NCBI GenBank assembly: GCA_022565015.1
Contig: JADFKI010000123.1
Location: 1 to 9,969, forward strand
Origin: Chloroflexota bacterium
GTDB taxonomy: Bacteria; Chloroflexota; Dehalococcoidia; Lucifugimonadales; JADFKI01
Length of the DNA: 9,969 nt
Reading direction: 5' to 3'
Position 1 is the stretch's first letter. Every line of letters starts with the position of its first letter. Below, one piece after another: positions 1 through 6,926 of this stretch. The notes beneath the pieces were generated by a model that saw only the letters and a program-made list of their open reading frames with translations, was not told the DNA's origin and searched no databases. Position numbers and translations under genes: made by a program.

Positions 1-255
1 CCATGAAGGGTACTGGTGATCGTCGTCCGACCAGGTGATAGGCCAGTTATCGCTGCCTGGAGCAAGCTGAACGATGCTGTTGAAGTCCCAATCGATTCCC
101 GTTACGACATCGCTGGGAGGGTATGGCGGACTCTGGGCCTCTATGACGCTGGATGGCTGTGACACCCCTACCATTGCGCCAATTGCCGCGATTAACAGCG
201 CCAGTAGGGTGTGAGTTCCTATCCGCCCCTTAGTCAAAAGGCATTTTGGCCACAT
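1..255 (-). CDS. Secreted protein, N-terminal fragment (runs off the left edge)
   Basis: The reading frame starts at ATG 255-253 and stays open to base 1, giving 85 residues. A GGAGGT ribosome-binding site lies at 270-265, 9 nt before the start. An in-frame ATG at 276 lies upstream of that site and is less likely. Residues 1-12 include basic residues (K4, K9, R11), followed by a hydrophobic stretch (LLALLIAAIGAMVGV) and a likely cleavage region near IEAQS, so a Sec signal peptide is expected. The mature part begins with a proline-rich linker, then GIDWDFNSIVQLAPGSDNWP and ITWSDDDHQYPSW. That last motif resembles the opening of secreted DUF4185-like (beta-propeller or lectin-like) proteins common in SAR202-type genomes. 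The family assignment is from memory of the motif and the function is unknown. The protein would act outside the membrane. The rest of the gene lies outside the window. Confidence 0.72.
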   Translation of the reverse strand, partial: MWPKCLLTKGRIGTHTLLALLIAAIGAMVGVSQPSSVIEAQSPPYPPSDVVTGIDWDFNSIVQLAPGSDNWPITWSDDDHQYPSW

Positions 256-1137
256 GATGAGCCAACCTCCAAACATCTGCGTCCGCACGATTCATTATGT
301 GGACTTTTCATAGCCTAAGCTCAGCAGTCTGTCTCCTACAAACCTAACATGACGTCAGTAAAACCGGGTGTGCAACATGTGCCACGGGAGTGTGAGATGC
401 ATTTGTAGTCCGCGATCACCTCAATGGACCTATAAATGCAGCCCATATGCGAAAAATATCATGCCCCACCTCTATGAGTTAGATAGGCACTCATCTAAAA
501 TCATCAACCCGACTCTTCATCAATGCTCTCAGGAGCCCATGTCGACGACATCTCGCCAATCAATGCAGGAACACTGACGGGAAAACTCGTAGCCACTTCA
601 CCTCGGATGAGGCCGGCGTCGTGTCTTCGCGGGGGACTACACTATTAGTCCGTCAAAAAGTTCAGAAGGACTCGCCTCAATATCGTTATGGCCGGCGATC
701 GCACGACTCCGCGACGCGTACGCTATATAGGTGAGATCCCAATATCGGCCCGAAATAATTGTTTCTGATTGGGCGGACGGCCTCGAAAGCCCGACGTGTC
801 CAATTGGGAGTATCGTATAGCGACCATAACATAAGCGGGCCGTAGGGCATTAGCGAAAATTGAACATGATAGGTCGAAGATCTTATCAATGGTCCTTTCA
901 AACGACTACACCGCACGACTGGGCCCAGCCCTGGACCCATAGCGGCAGCCTCGTTTCTCCGCATTCAGCCGGCGATATTCCGGCAAGCCCGCATTGATCT
1001 GGCACCCGCTGGTTTCGAACGCCGGGCTGAATGTGTGTCCCTAGTGAGGTCGCGCATTCGAGCCCGGACCCCGCATGATCAGAATATTCCGGAGATAGCG
1101 AGGCTAGGCATCGATTTCGGGCCTCACAGCCGAACAT
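256..1137. other. Gene-poor stretch with no convincing coding region
   Basis: About 880 bases without a supportable gene. The first half is richer in A and T than the flanking genes. Open frames exist on both strands (for example 368-577 plus, 686-964 minus and an unstarted plus-strand frame around 860-1137), but none has a ribosome-binding site, a recognisable motif or the codon use of the neighbouring genes. Small symmetric elements include GGACTA (634-639) paired with TAGTCC (646-651), CCCAAT (738-743) paired with ATTGGG (768-773), and the palindrome CCAATTGG (800-807). No tRNA-like fold was found. It could be a decayed gene remnant or a long spacer. Confidence 0.4.
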
Positions 1138-1155
1138 AAAGGAGGTTACCATCTT

Positions 1156-1287
1156 TTGCCAGAGGCGAGGTCCGGGGAAGACGTGTCTACGTCGGATTCC
1201 GAGATCGAAGACTCGTTCGGGAGGGAGGTCGCGACGTTCGCGGATCCTTTCGGAAGCGCCGACGAAGCGATTGAAGATGTGGCCTGA
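1156..1287 (+). CDS. Possible small acidic protein, TTG start
   Basis: A 43-codon frame opens with TTG at 1156 and ends with TGA at 1285-1287. A near-perfect ribosome-binding sequence AAAGGAGG (1138-1145) lies 10 nt upstream. The product is rich in Asp, Glu and Ser (pieces such as SGEDV, DSEIEDS and DPFGSADEAIEDVA), which is not what a random GC-rich frame usually gives. The codons end mostly in G or C, like the neighbouring genes. I do not recognise a family. The frame stays open upstream to a stop at 1105-1107, so it could instead be the tail of a decayed longer gene. It converges on the NIPSNAP gene. The open antisense frame through the same bases lacks such support. Confidence 0.3.
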   Translation: MPEARSGEDVSTSDSEIEDSFGREVATFADPFGSADEAIEDVA

Positions 1288-1307
1288 GAGGCCGGATACC
1301 GTCCGGC
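1281..1307. other. Pair of mutually exclusive hairpins between convergent genes
   Basis: GGCCT (1281-1285) can pair with AGGCC (1289-1293), and GCCGGA (1291-1296) with TCCGGC (1302-1307). The two stems share bases, so only one can form at a time. They lie 12 bases past the end of the minus-strand NIPSNAP gene and over the stop of the possible small plus-strand frame. Neither is followed by a T-run, so a rho-independent terminator is not clearly supported. Confidence 0.35.
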
Positions 1308-1319
1308 GATCATGCCCGT

Positions 1320-1640
1320 CTACCGAAATACGGACTTTGACGTCGGCTCGATTCGCCTCACGACCATCTTCTCCCGGTCCATCATTTCGGGGATCTTCGG
1401 AGCTATCTCGTTCTTCCAGATGTCCGACTCGTAGACCGCCTCGTAGAGCCTCTCCTTGTCCGACTCGTCCTCGAAGCGGCGAATCCATACGTAGAGGTCG
1501 TCCTCTTCCGGACTGGTAAAGCTTCCGACTATGACCATGCCTTTGGAGGACTGAAACGGGATGATTTTCTCTTCCATGTACCTGACCCAGTTCTCGCGCT
1601 GGCCCGGCTTCGTTCGGTACTCTCGCAGCTCAAAAAACAT
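1320..1640 (-). CDS. NIPSNAP family protein
   Basis: A complete 106-residue protein. The N-terminus reads MFFELREYRTKPGQRENWV, the hallmark of NIPSNAP-domain proteins (a dimeric alpha+beta barrel of the ferredoxin-like type). The middle has GMVIVGSFTSPEEDDLYVW, IRRFEDESDKERLYEAVYES and DIWKNEIAPKIPEMMDRE, all matching the family, and about 105 residues is the usual length. ATG 1640-1638 is preceded by GAGGAG (1653-1648) with 7 nt spacing, so the start is secure. The biochemical role of bacterial single-domain NIPSNAP proteins is not settled. The fold is shared with small monooxygenases and stress proteins, but no catalytic residue can be named here. It is cytoplasmic, with no signal peptide. 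It follows the exchanger gene on the same strand after a 134-nt gap, so it is probably transcribed separately. Confidence 0.88.
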   Translation of the reverse strand: MFFELREYRTKPGQRENWVRYMEEKIIPFQSSKGMVIVGSFTSPEEDDLYVWIRRFEDESDKERLYEAVYESDIWKNEIAPKIPEMMDREKMVVRRIEPTSKSVFR

Positions 1641-1715
1641 TCGTTTGCTCCTCGAAATTGATATTCACGCTAGAGGATAACCTATTATTCAAGCCATAGG
1701 GTCTCAAACCGAGGT

Positions 1716-1740
1716 CGTTATCCCGACACGCGCTATAACG
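1716..1740. repeat. Inverted repeat between the exchanger and NIPSNAP genes
   Basis: CGTTAT (1716-1721) and ATAACG (1735-1740) are perfect 6-base arms separated by 13 bases, in the spacer downstream of the exchanger gene and upstream of the NIPSNAP gene. The arms are short and no T-run follows on the minus strand. An operator for the NIPSNAP gene or a weak transcript-end hairpin are both possible. Confidence 0.25.
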
Positions 1741-1774
1741 AATCCAGCGTCTGCGAATGTGAAGGTGAAAAACA

Positions 1775-2785
1775 TCAGCTGAGCTTGAAAACAAGTACGC
1801 TGGAGAGCATGTACAGTCCGATCAGTATTAATGCCTCGGGGGTCCAGAAACGAGTCGGCCGGTTCCGAGGCCTGTTCGTCAGGGCTATCACGATGACCGA
1901 TGTCATGAGAATCGCAATGGCGGCAGTCAGCATGTGTACGCTGGATATGGCGGTCCAAAGCGGGGCGCCCGTCAGTGCGACATCGTCCATGAACAAGACG
2001 AAACCCATGTTGAATAGATTGCTGCCGAGCACGTTGGAAATAGCAAGCTCCGGGGCGTTGATCCTTATGGCCGCAAAGGACGCTGCGAGCTCGGGCAATG
2101 ACGTGCTAAAGGCCAGAAACTGGGTTCCCACGAAGCTGGCATCCCAGCCCATGATGCGGCTGATCCCATCACCTATGCTTGCCAACCAAAGGGCCGATGC
2201 CACTATGACCAGGGCCGAGAGCACATAGAACAATGCCGCCCTGGAAAGACTGGACGAAAGATGGGCCCCCTGCTCATCTTCGCCCTGCCCCTCCTGAGTC
2301 TTATCGAACCTGTAGATCATGTACATCGCCGTCAGGAAGACGAAGACGATGGCGATCGAAACGGGACTGATAGTCCAGCCCGACGTTGCGGTCGTACTGT
2401 CGTGGAAGATCATTGCGACGATTGTCAGCGAGATGATTAAGATGCCCAGGGACGCGACCACCGTCGATGTCGCGCTTACCCTGGTGAGGATAGGACCGTT
2501 CCTCCAGTAGAGGTCCAGCAAGCCTATGATTAGGAGGTTGAAGATGTTGCTCCCGAAGGCGTCTCCCGCGGCGAGGTCCGGTGCGTCGAACAGTGCGATC
2601 GAGCTAACGCCGAGCCCCAACTCCGGCAGCGAGGTGGCCGTCGCGAGCAGCACGACTCCGATGAACGACCTCCCAAGCCCGGTCTTTATCGCAATGACGT
2701 CCGCGGATTTTGCAAGAAAGGTCGAAGCGACGAGGATGACCCCGGCCGCTCCCAGCAGCTGTAGCCATAGTGAGGCTACCTCCAT
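1775..2785 (-). CDS. Sodium/calcium exchanger family (CaCA) membrane protein
   Basis: A 336-residue integral membrane antiporter, expected to move calcium or another cation out of the cell against an ion gradient. It carries the two inverted alpha-repeats of the CaCA superfamily. Alpha-1 is at residues 43-88 with TATSLPEL (E55) and GDAFGSNIFN. Alpha-2 is at residues 220-265 with AFSTSLPELA (E232) and NVLGSNLFN. The two glutamates correspond to the ion-binding acids of archaeal NCX. Hydrophobic segments fill the rest, and a charged loop at about 159-182 separates the two halves, as usual. The length is normal for prokaryotic members. ATG 2785-2783 is preceded by AGGAG (2796-2792) with 6 nt spacing. 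The gene lies just past the cysS terminator. No separate promoter is visible in the short gap, so read-through or a promoter inside cysS is possible. The true substrate ion cannot be decided from sequence. Confidence 0.9.
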   Translation of the reverse strand: MEVASLWLQLLGAAGVILVASTFLAKSADVIAIKTGLGRSFIGVVLLATATSLPELGLGVSSIALFDAPDLAAGDAFGSNIFNLLIIGLLDLYWRNGPILTRVSATSTVVASLGILIISLTIVAMIFHDSTTATSGWTISPVSIAIVFVFLTAMYMIYRFDKTQEGQGEDEQGAHLSSSLSRAALFYVLSALVIVASALWLASIGDGISRIMGWDASFVGTQFLAFSTSLPELAASFAAIRINAPELAISNVLGSNLFNMGFVLFMDDVALTGAPLWTAISSVHMLTAAIAILMTSVIVIALTNRPRNRPTRFWTPEALILIGLYMLSSVLVFKLS

Positions 2786-2808
2786 AGTCTACTCCTAGTC
2801 AGTTGTGC

Positions 2809-2836
2809 AAAAAATGACCCCGGCGATACCGGGGTC
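2809..2836 (-). terminator. Rho-independent terminator of cysS
   Basis: On the minus strand an 8-bp perfect stem GACCCCGG / CCGGGGTC (2836-2829 and 2823-2816) with a 5-base loop is followed, after one base, by six T residues (2814-2809). It lies 32 bases past the cysS stop and ahead of the exchanger's ribosome-binding site. Confidence 0.9.
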
Positions 2837-2868
2837 GCTTCGAAACGAGATCTCAGGGTGTCTTGTGC

Positions 2869-5058
2869 TCAGACCCCCGTCTGATTGCTCACGAGCAAGT
2901 CCGTCCTGTCGCCCCACTTATCGAGAAAACGGCGGTAGTTCTTGCGGCTCAGCTCGTCGCGCTCGCCTTCCGCCAGACCGCTCCAGACTCGATGCTCGTG
3001 CAGGGTCACCGGCAAGCTCGTGTTGGCGACTATTCGCAGCCCCTTATCCTTGAAATGGAAGCTGAAGTCCAGGTCGAGATTTCGATAGAACCTGAACACC
3101 TCACGCGTCAGGCCGATGTCGGCGAGCCTCTTTCTTCGAAACGCAAAGCAGTACGCCTGCATCGCGTCCATGTCGCCGGACTCGCCCTCGCCTTCGTGGA
3201 AGTGATGAAGGTCATCGGTGCGAAGTCCGAAGGGGCCGGTAATGCCCGCGGACTCGTCATCGAGGGTGTCTATGATTGGGCCGTAAATGTCCCCCGTCAC
3301 CTCGACGCTGGTGTCCAGCAATACGACCGTCTTTCCCCTGCTTTGCTTAAGCACGATGTTCTTGGCGGCGCCCTCGCCCAGCACGTGGTCGGTGTGATAT
3401 ACGCGAATGCGCGAGTCTTCCCTTGCCGCCTCCTCCAGCCAGCGCGCCGTGCCGTCTGAAGAGCCGTTGTCGACGACGACGAGCTCGGCGGAGCGGTCGC
3501 CGACCCACGCCAGGGAGCTCTTGACGATGCGTTTCACATCGTCTTCGTAGTTGCAGGCGACAATCCCAATAGTCAGCTCTTTTTCGTCGGGCTCATTAAC
3601 CAGGGAAGGCACCTCGGCCGAAGAGGAGTAGGACACCCACTCCTCCTGCTGTTTTTCCCAGTCGGTCTTTGGCCGCAACCGTATCCCGTTCTTCGTGTCG
3701 TAGACTACGAAACCCGCCCCGTCCAGATCGTCCCTAACGGCGTCGGCTTCAGCGTATTTTCCTTGCTTCCTCAGCTGCAGTCTGCTCTCAGCCATTGCGG
3801 CGATTTCGTCGGGGACGCGGAAGCGTTCGGGCACATCGTCAAAGCTCAGACCCAACACCTTATCGAATTCGCCAAGTATCCTCAGCTTGGTCCTGCCCGG
3901 CATGTCCGAGCGGACCATTTCCCAGGTCAGCGCCAGCGCGGAGGGTAGGTTCAGGTTGTCGTTGGCCAGCTCCAAGAACCTCGTCTTCCAGTCCTCCAGG
4001 TGCTCTCCGTCGCCGTCGCCGTTGTTCGGGAGCTCGCTCCACTCCCATGCACGGTTTTGGAGGCGAAGCAGGCCGCGCTGCGCTGCCTTGAGGGAGCTGA
4101 ATGTGAAGTTCAAGCGTGTGCTGTACCTCGCCGTGAGGCAGAGATATCTAAATGCCAGCGGGTCTATGCTCTGTGCCTCTATATCGGGAAGGATGAATGA
4201 GTTGCCCATGGATTTGGACATCTTGACGCCGTCGGCGAGCAGGTGCTGGCCGTGCGTCCACAGGCTGACGACCGGCTTCTGCGTGTAGCCCTCGCTCTGC
4301 GCCATCTCACCTTCGTGGTGCGGGAAGATGTTGTCGACGCCCCCCGTGTGGATGTCGAATGTTTTGCCCAGGTACTTGATGGACATGGCCGAGCATTCTA
4401 TGTGCCAGCCTGGAAAGCCATCGCCCCAGGGGCTCGGCCACTTAAGATCTCTGCCGGGTTCGGCCTTCTTCCAGAGTGTGAAGTCTCTTGGGTCTCGTTT
4501 GAGGGGATCGGCTTCGACACGGACAGCTTCCAACAGATCGGCGTCGGCTAGGTTGCCGGAAAGCTTGCCGTAGTCCGGGAATTTGGAGATCTCGAAGTAG
4601 ACGTTGCCTTCCACTTCATAGGCATAGCCGTTTTCAACGAGCCGCACTACGATTTCGACCATCTCTTTTATGTGGTCGGTGGCCTTGGGGAACTCCATGG
4701 CCCGGATGATGTTGAGCTCGCCCTCGTCCCTCAGGAAACGTCTGGTGTAGAAATCGGCGATCTCAGCGGGGGTCTTGCCCTCAGCCAGGGCGGCGGCGAT
4801 TACCTTGTCCTCGCCCCTTTCCAGGACCTCCTGCCGCATGTGCCCGACATCCGTGATGTTCTTGATATGGTTGATCTTGAGCCCCTGGACTTCGAGGATT
4901 CTGCGAATCCAGTCCGCCAACAGGTAGGACCTCAAGTTGCCGATGTGCGCGTCCCGATAGACGGTGGGGCCGCACGTGTACATCTTGACGAGCCCCGGCT
5001 CAATAGGGGTGACTTCATCTTGGCTTTTTGTCAGGGTGTTAAAGAGGCTAAGCACCAC
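2869..5058 (-). CDS. cysS: Cysteinyl-tRNA synthetase with C-terminal family-2 glycosyltransferase domain
   Basis: Residues 1 to about 470 are a complete class I cysteinyl-tRNA synthetase, which joins cysteine to tRNA-Cys in the cytoplasm using ATP. The HIGH motif is HIGN (38-41) after TCGPTVYRD, and KMSKS is at 279-283. The zinc-binding set is C29, C222 (WHIECS), H247 and E251 (PHHEGE). The anticodon-binding region ends in DGAGFVVYDTKNGIRLRPK, where ordinary CysRS proteins of about 460-490 residues stop. The frame then continues for about 250 residues. After a linker (470-492) comes a GT-A glycosyltransferase-like domain: LTIGIVACNYEDD (495-507), ELVVVDNGSSDGTARW (525-540), GEGAAKNIVL (561-570) and VVLLDTSVEV (578-587), where the usual DxD is replaced by DTS. 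The fusion is in one frame with no stop. The first GTG (5058) is 4 nt from the GGAGG at 5067-5063; the next GTG (5055) is 7 nt away and may be the true start. The synthetase call is secure. The activity of the extra domain is unproven. Confidence 0.95.
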   Translation of the reverse strand: MVLSLFNTLTKSQDEVTPIEPGLVKMYTCGPTVYRDAHIGNLRSYLLADWIRRILEVQGLKINHIKNITDVGHMRQEVLERGEDKVIAAALAEGKTPAEIADFYTRRFLRDEGELNIIRAMEFPKATDHIKEMVEIVVRLVENGYAYEVEGNVYFEISKFPDYGKLSGNLADADLLEAVRVEADPLKRDPRDFTLWKKAEPGRDLKWPSPWGDGFPGWHIECSAMSIKYLGKTFDIHTGGVDNIFPHHEGEMAQSEGYTQKPVVSLWTHGQHLLADGVKMSKSMGNSFILPDIEAQSIDPLAFRYLCLTARYSTRLNFTFSSLKAAQRGLLRLQNRAWEWSELPNNGDGDGEHLEDWKTRFLELANDNLNLPSALALTWEMVRSDMPGRTKLRILGEFDKVLGLSFDDVPERFRVPDEIAAMAESRLQLRKQGKYAEADAVRDDLDGAGFVVYDTKNGIRLRPKTDWEKQQEEWVSYSSSAEVPSLVNEPDEKELTIGIVACNYEDDVKRIVKSSLAWVGDRSAELVVVDNGSSDGTARWLEEAAREDSRIRVYHTDHVLGEGAAKNIVLKQSRGKTVVLLDTSVEVTGDIYGPIIDTLDDESAGITGPFGLRTDDLHHFHEGEGESGDMDAMQAYCFAFRRKRLADIGLTREVFRFYRNLDLDFSFHFKDKGLRIVANTSLPVTLHEHRVWSGLAEGERDELSRKNYRRFLDKWGDRTDLLVSNQTGV

Positions 5059-5093
5059 TGGTCCTCCGTGCCCTCATCTTTCCACAGCAACAT

Positions 5094-5122
5094 ATTTTAC
5101 ACCGGAAGGGAATACTTGTCTA
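5094..5122 (-). promoter_or_regulatory. Sigma-70-type promoter of cysS
   Basis: On the minus strand TAGACA (5122-5117) and TAAAAT (5099-5094) are separated by exactly 17 bases. Each matches the consensus at five of six positions. Transcription would start near 5087, leaving a leader of about 30 bases that contains the GGAGG ribosome-binding site. Confidence 0.6.
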
Positions 5123-5130
5123 ACGACCGT

Positions 5131-5161
5131 GCCCATGTCTGGCAGGCGCCTGTTAATGGGC
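5131..5161. repeat. Nested inverted repeat between pyk and cysS
   Basis: GCCCAT (5131-5136) pairs with ATGGGC (5156-5161) around the perfect palindrome CAGGCGCCTG (5143-5152). It lies right after the pyk stop and just upstream of the cysS -35 box. No T-run follows on the minus strand, so it could end the pyk transcript in another way or be a protein-binding site for cysS control. Confidence 0.35.
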
Positions 5162-5166
5162 TGGAT

Positions 5167-6609
5167 TCAGGAGATCTCCATTACGTGGAGAAGGTCTGTG
5201 CCTCCCGAGACCCCTATGGAAACGCCCGCCACGAGGATGACTATGGCCCCGGACTCCAGATCTGCGAATTTGCATGCCGCCTCCCTACCCCTGGCGAAGA
5301 ATTCGTCCACGGTCTGGACCTCCGCAACGATTATCGGCGTTACGCCCCATCTGATAGTCATGAGCCGCTGCACGTTTTCGTGCGGGGTGAGCGCCAATAT
5401 GGGGGCCTTGGGCCTGTATTTCGAAACCCTTCCGGCCGTAGCGCCGCTCTCCGTGAAGGCCACGATGACGCTGGCGTCAAGCTGATTTCCGGACCTTACC
5501 GCATCGTAGCTTATGGAGTCGTCGGTCTTGCTTTCGGTCAGGCTCCACTTCTCTCTGATCATCGACTCGTAGGGGAGCGCTCCCTCGGCCTCGAGGGCTA
5601 CCTGGGCCATCACCTTTACGGTCTCGACGGGATATTGCCCCACCGAAGTCTCACCCGAGAGCATGATCGCATCCGTACCGTCGTAAATCGCGTTGGCGAC
5701 ATCGGTAACCTCGGCTCTCGTCGGCACGGGCGACCGCACCATGGACTCCAGCATCTGCGTTGCCGTGATAACGGGCTTGCCCGATATATTGCTTCTCAAA
5801 ATCAGGTTCTTCTGAATTACAGGGACCCTGGACAGCGGTACCTCCACGCCCATGTCGCCCCTGGCCACCATTATGGCATCGCTCTCTTCCAGGATCTCGT
5901 CGAAACGCTCCAGGGCTTCGGCCATCTCGATCTTAGAGATAAGGTAAGCGTCCAATCCGCGCTCTTTAAGATACTTTCGACCCTGCCTCAGGTCCTCGGC
6001 GCCCGTCACTGTCGACAGCGCTACGAAGTCCGCCTTCTGGTCCGCGGCGAATGCCAGCGTCTCCTTGGCTTTGTCGTCAAGGAACGGCTGAGTTGGCGCC
6101 CTGCCGGGTGTCGTTACGCCCCTGCGCTCCGTGACCCTTCCGCCAATAACGACTTCGCAGCGCACGTCTTCGCTTTCAATCGCGGTTACTTGGAGCTCCA
6201 GTAGGCCGTCGTCCAACAGGATGGGTTCGCCTACCTCTGCGTCCCTGTGAATGCCTGGAGGTGAGACGGATATTATGTCCTGGTCGCCGATGATTGACCT
6301 GCTGGTGAGGGTAAGCACACCACCTTTTACAAGCTCGACGACGCCGGGAGCGAGCGGGCCCGTTCGATATTTACGGCCTGGCACGTCTACCATGATGCCC
6401 ACGGGTATCTTTAGGCGATGCGACGCCTTCCTCACGGTGTCGATGGCTCTGGCGTGCGTATCGTAGTCGCCGTGTGAAAGGTTTAGCCTCGCGATAGTCA
6501 TTCCGTTTTCGATCAGAGCGCTGATGGTTTCCTCAGACTCGGTCGAAGGTCCCAGAGTACAGACGATCTTCGTCTTGGGGAGGCGTTTACCGTATCTGTT
6601 CTTCGCCAT
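5167..6609 (-). CDS. pyk: Pyruvate kinase, divergent, predicted potassium-independent
   Basis: A 480-residue glycolytic enzyme that turns phosphoenolpyruvate and ADP into pyruvate and ATP. Family motifs are TKIVCTLGPSTESEE (13-27), ARLNLSHGD (40-48), SKIEMAEAL (225-233, catalytic-site K226 and E228), IMVARGDMGVEVP (246-258, metal-binding D252), ITATQMLESM (281-290), PTRAEVTDVANAIYDGTDA (296-314) and MLSGET (316-321). The C-terminal domain (about 360-480) includes VAFTESGATAGRVSKYRP. The frame is open up to 6729, but M1 at 6609 starts just before the conserved core, has GGAG 11 nt upstream and gives a normal length. Oddities: the usual DTKGPEIRTG is DVPGRKYRTG (75-84), which puts K80 at the position of rabbit Glu117, and the usual LSFVR segment reads LSTVT (198-202). 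Lysine at that place marks potassium-independent enzymes in known families. The gene is divergent from the zinc-ribbon gene. Confidence 0.92.
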   Translation of the reverse strand: MAKNRYGKRLPKTKIVCTLGPSTESEETISALIENGMTIARLNLSHGDYDTHARAIDTVRKASHRLKIPVGIMVDVPGRKYRTGPLAPGVVELVKGGVLTLTSRSIIGDQDIISVSPPGIHRDAEVGEPILLDDGLLELQVTAIESEDVRCEVVIGGRVTERRGVTTPGRAPTQPFLDDKAKETLAFAADQKADFVALSTVTGAEDLRQGRKYLKERGLDAYLISKIEMAEALERFDEILEESDAIMVARGDMGVEVPLSRVPVIQKNLILRSNISGKPVITATQMLESMVRSPVPTRAEVTDVANAIYDGTDAIMLSGETSVGQYPVETVKVMAQVALEAEGALPYESMIREKWSLTESKTDDSISYDAVRSGNQLDASVIVAFTESGATAGRVSKYRPKAPILALTPHENVQRLMTIRWGVTPIIVAEVQTVDEFFARGREAACKFADLESGAIVILVAGVSIGVSGGTDLLHVMEIS

Positions 6610-6699
6610 TCCAGGTTTCGCTCCGTATCGAGGGCTCTGAAACGTGAATTTGACCCGCCTTACCGATTCTACATCATGGTGCGTCAGGTCACTAGGACT

Positions 6700-6728
6700 A
6701 TGATACCTATTTAGGCCCCTTAGGTTCA
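6700..6728 (-). promoter_or_regulatory. Possible pyk promoter
   Basis: On the minus strand TGAACC (6728-6723) and TATCAT (6705-6700) are spaced by 17 bases. The -10 box is fair and the -35 box is weak. It would place the transcript start about 85 bases ahead of the chosen ATG at 6609, and inside the longer open frame, which supports the shorter start. Confidence 0.3.
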
Positions 6729-6739
6729 CGTTCCCGCTC

Positions 6740-6770
6740 GCGTGATATACGTGTCCGCTGAATCACACGC
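6740..6770. repeat. Imperfect inverted repeat in the divergent promoter region
   Basis: GCGTGAT (6740-6746) and ATCACACGC (6762-6770) are inverted arms with one extra base on the right, in the spacer between the divergent pyk and zinc-ribbon genes. The position suits an operator acting on either gene. The arms are short and nothing else supports it. Confidence 0.25.
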
Positions 6771-6926
6771 CTGGAGGAACGAGCCAGCTACCTAATTCCT
6801 GCTCAGGATTTACGCAAACTATACCCTCACTTGACTATGTCTGGGCGTATACTGCCTACTTACAATACCGGTGCTACGCAGAACGTTCAGCGCCGGTGGA
6901 ATATTCATTCTTCTGGTGCAATTCAA

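Noticed and set aside
368..577. A 69-codon frame beginning with CNMCH, which looks like a heme c attachment motif
   Set aside because: There is no signal peptide or ribosome-binding site, the start would be GTG after AAACCGG, and codon use looks random. The motif is probably chance.
1010..1075. TTCGAA/TTCGAG-containing stretches resembling tRNA T-loops
   Set aside because: No matching T-stem, acceptor stem or anticodon arm could be built around them.
898..1488. A 196-codon minus-strand frame overlapping the NIPSNAP gene
   Set aside because: Its first half is a shifted reading of the NIPSNAP gene and the rest has no motif and no ribosome-binding site.
4672..6204. A 510-codon open frame on the plus strand antisense to pyk and cysS
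   Set aside because: It lies over two well-recognised genes on the other strand, contains no known motif and has low-complexity, mirror-like composition. Long antisense frames are common in such sequence.
6610..6729. Forty extra residues at the N-terminus of pyruvate kinase
   Set aside because: They do not match the family, and the ATG at 6609 precedes the conserved core with a plausible ribosome-binding site.
6831..6926. Upstream extension of the zinc-ribbon protein from a TTG at 6831
   Set aside because: The family N-terminus aligns to ATG 6927. The preceding codons look non-coding and include promoter-like TTGACT, TATACT and TACAAT pieces whose spacings do not make a clean promoter.
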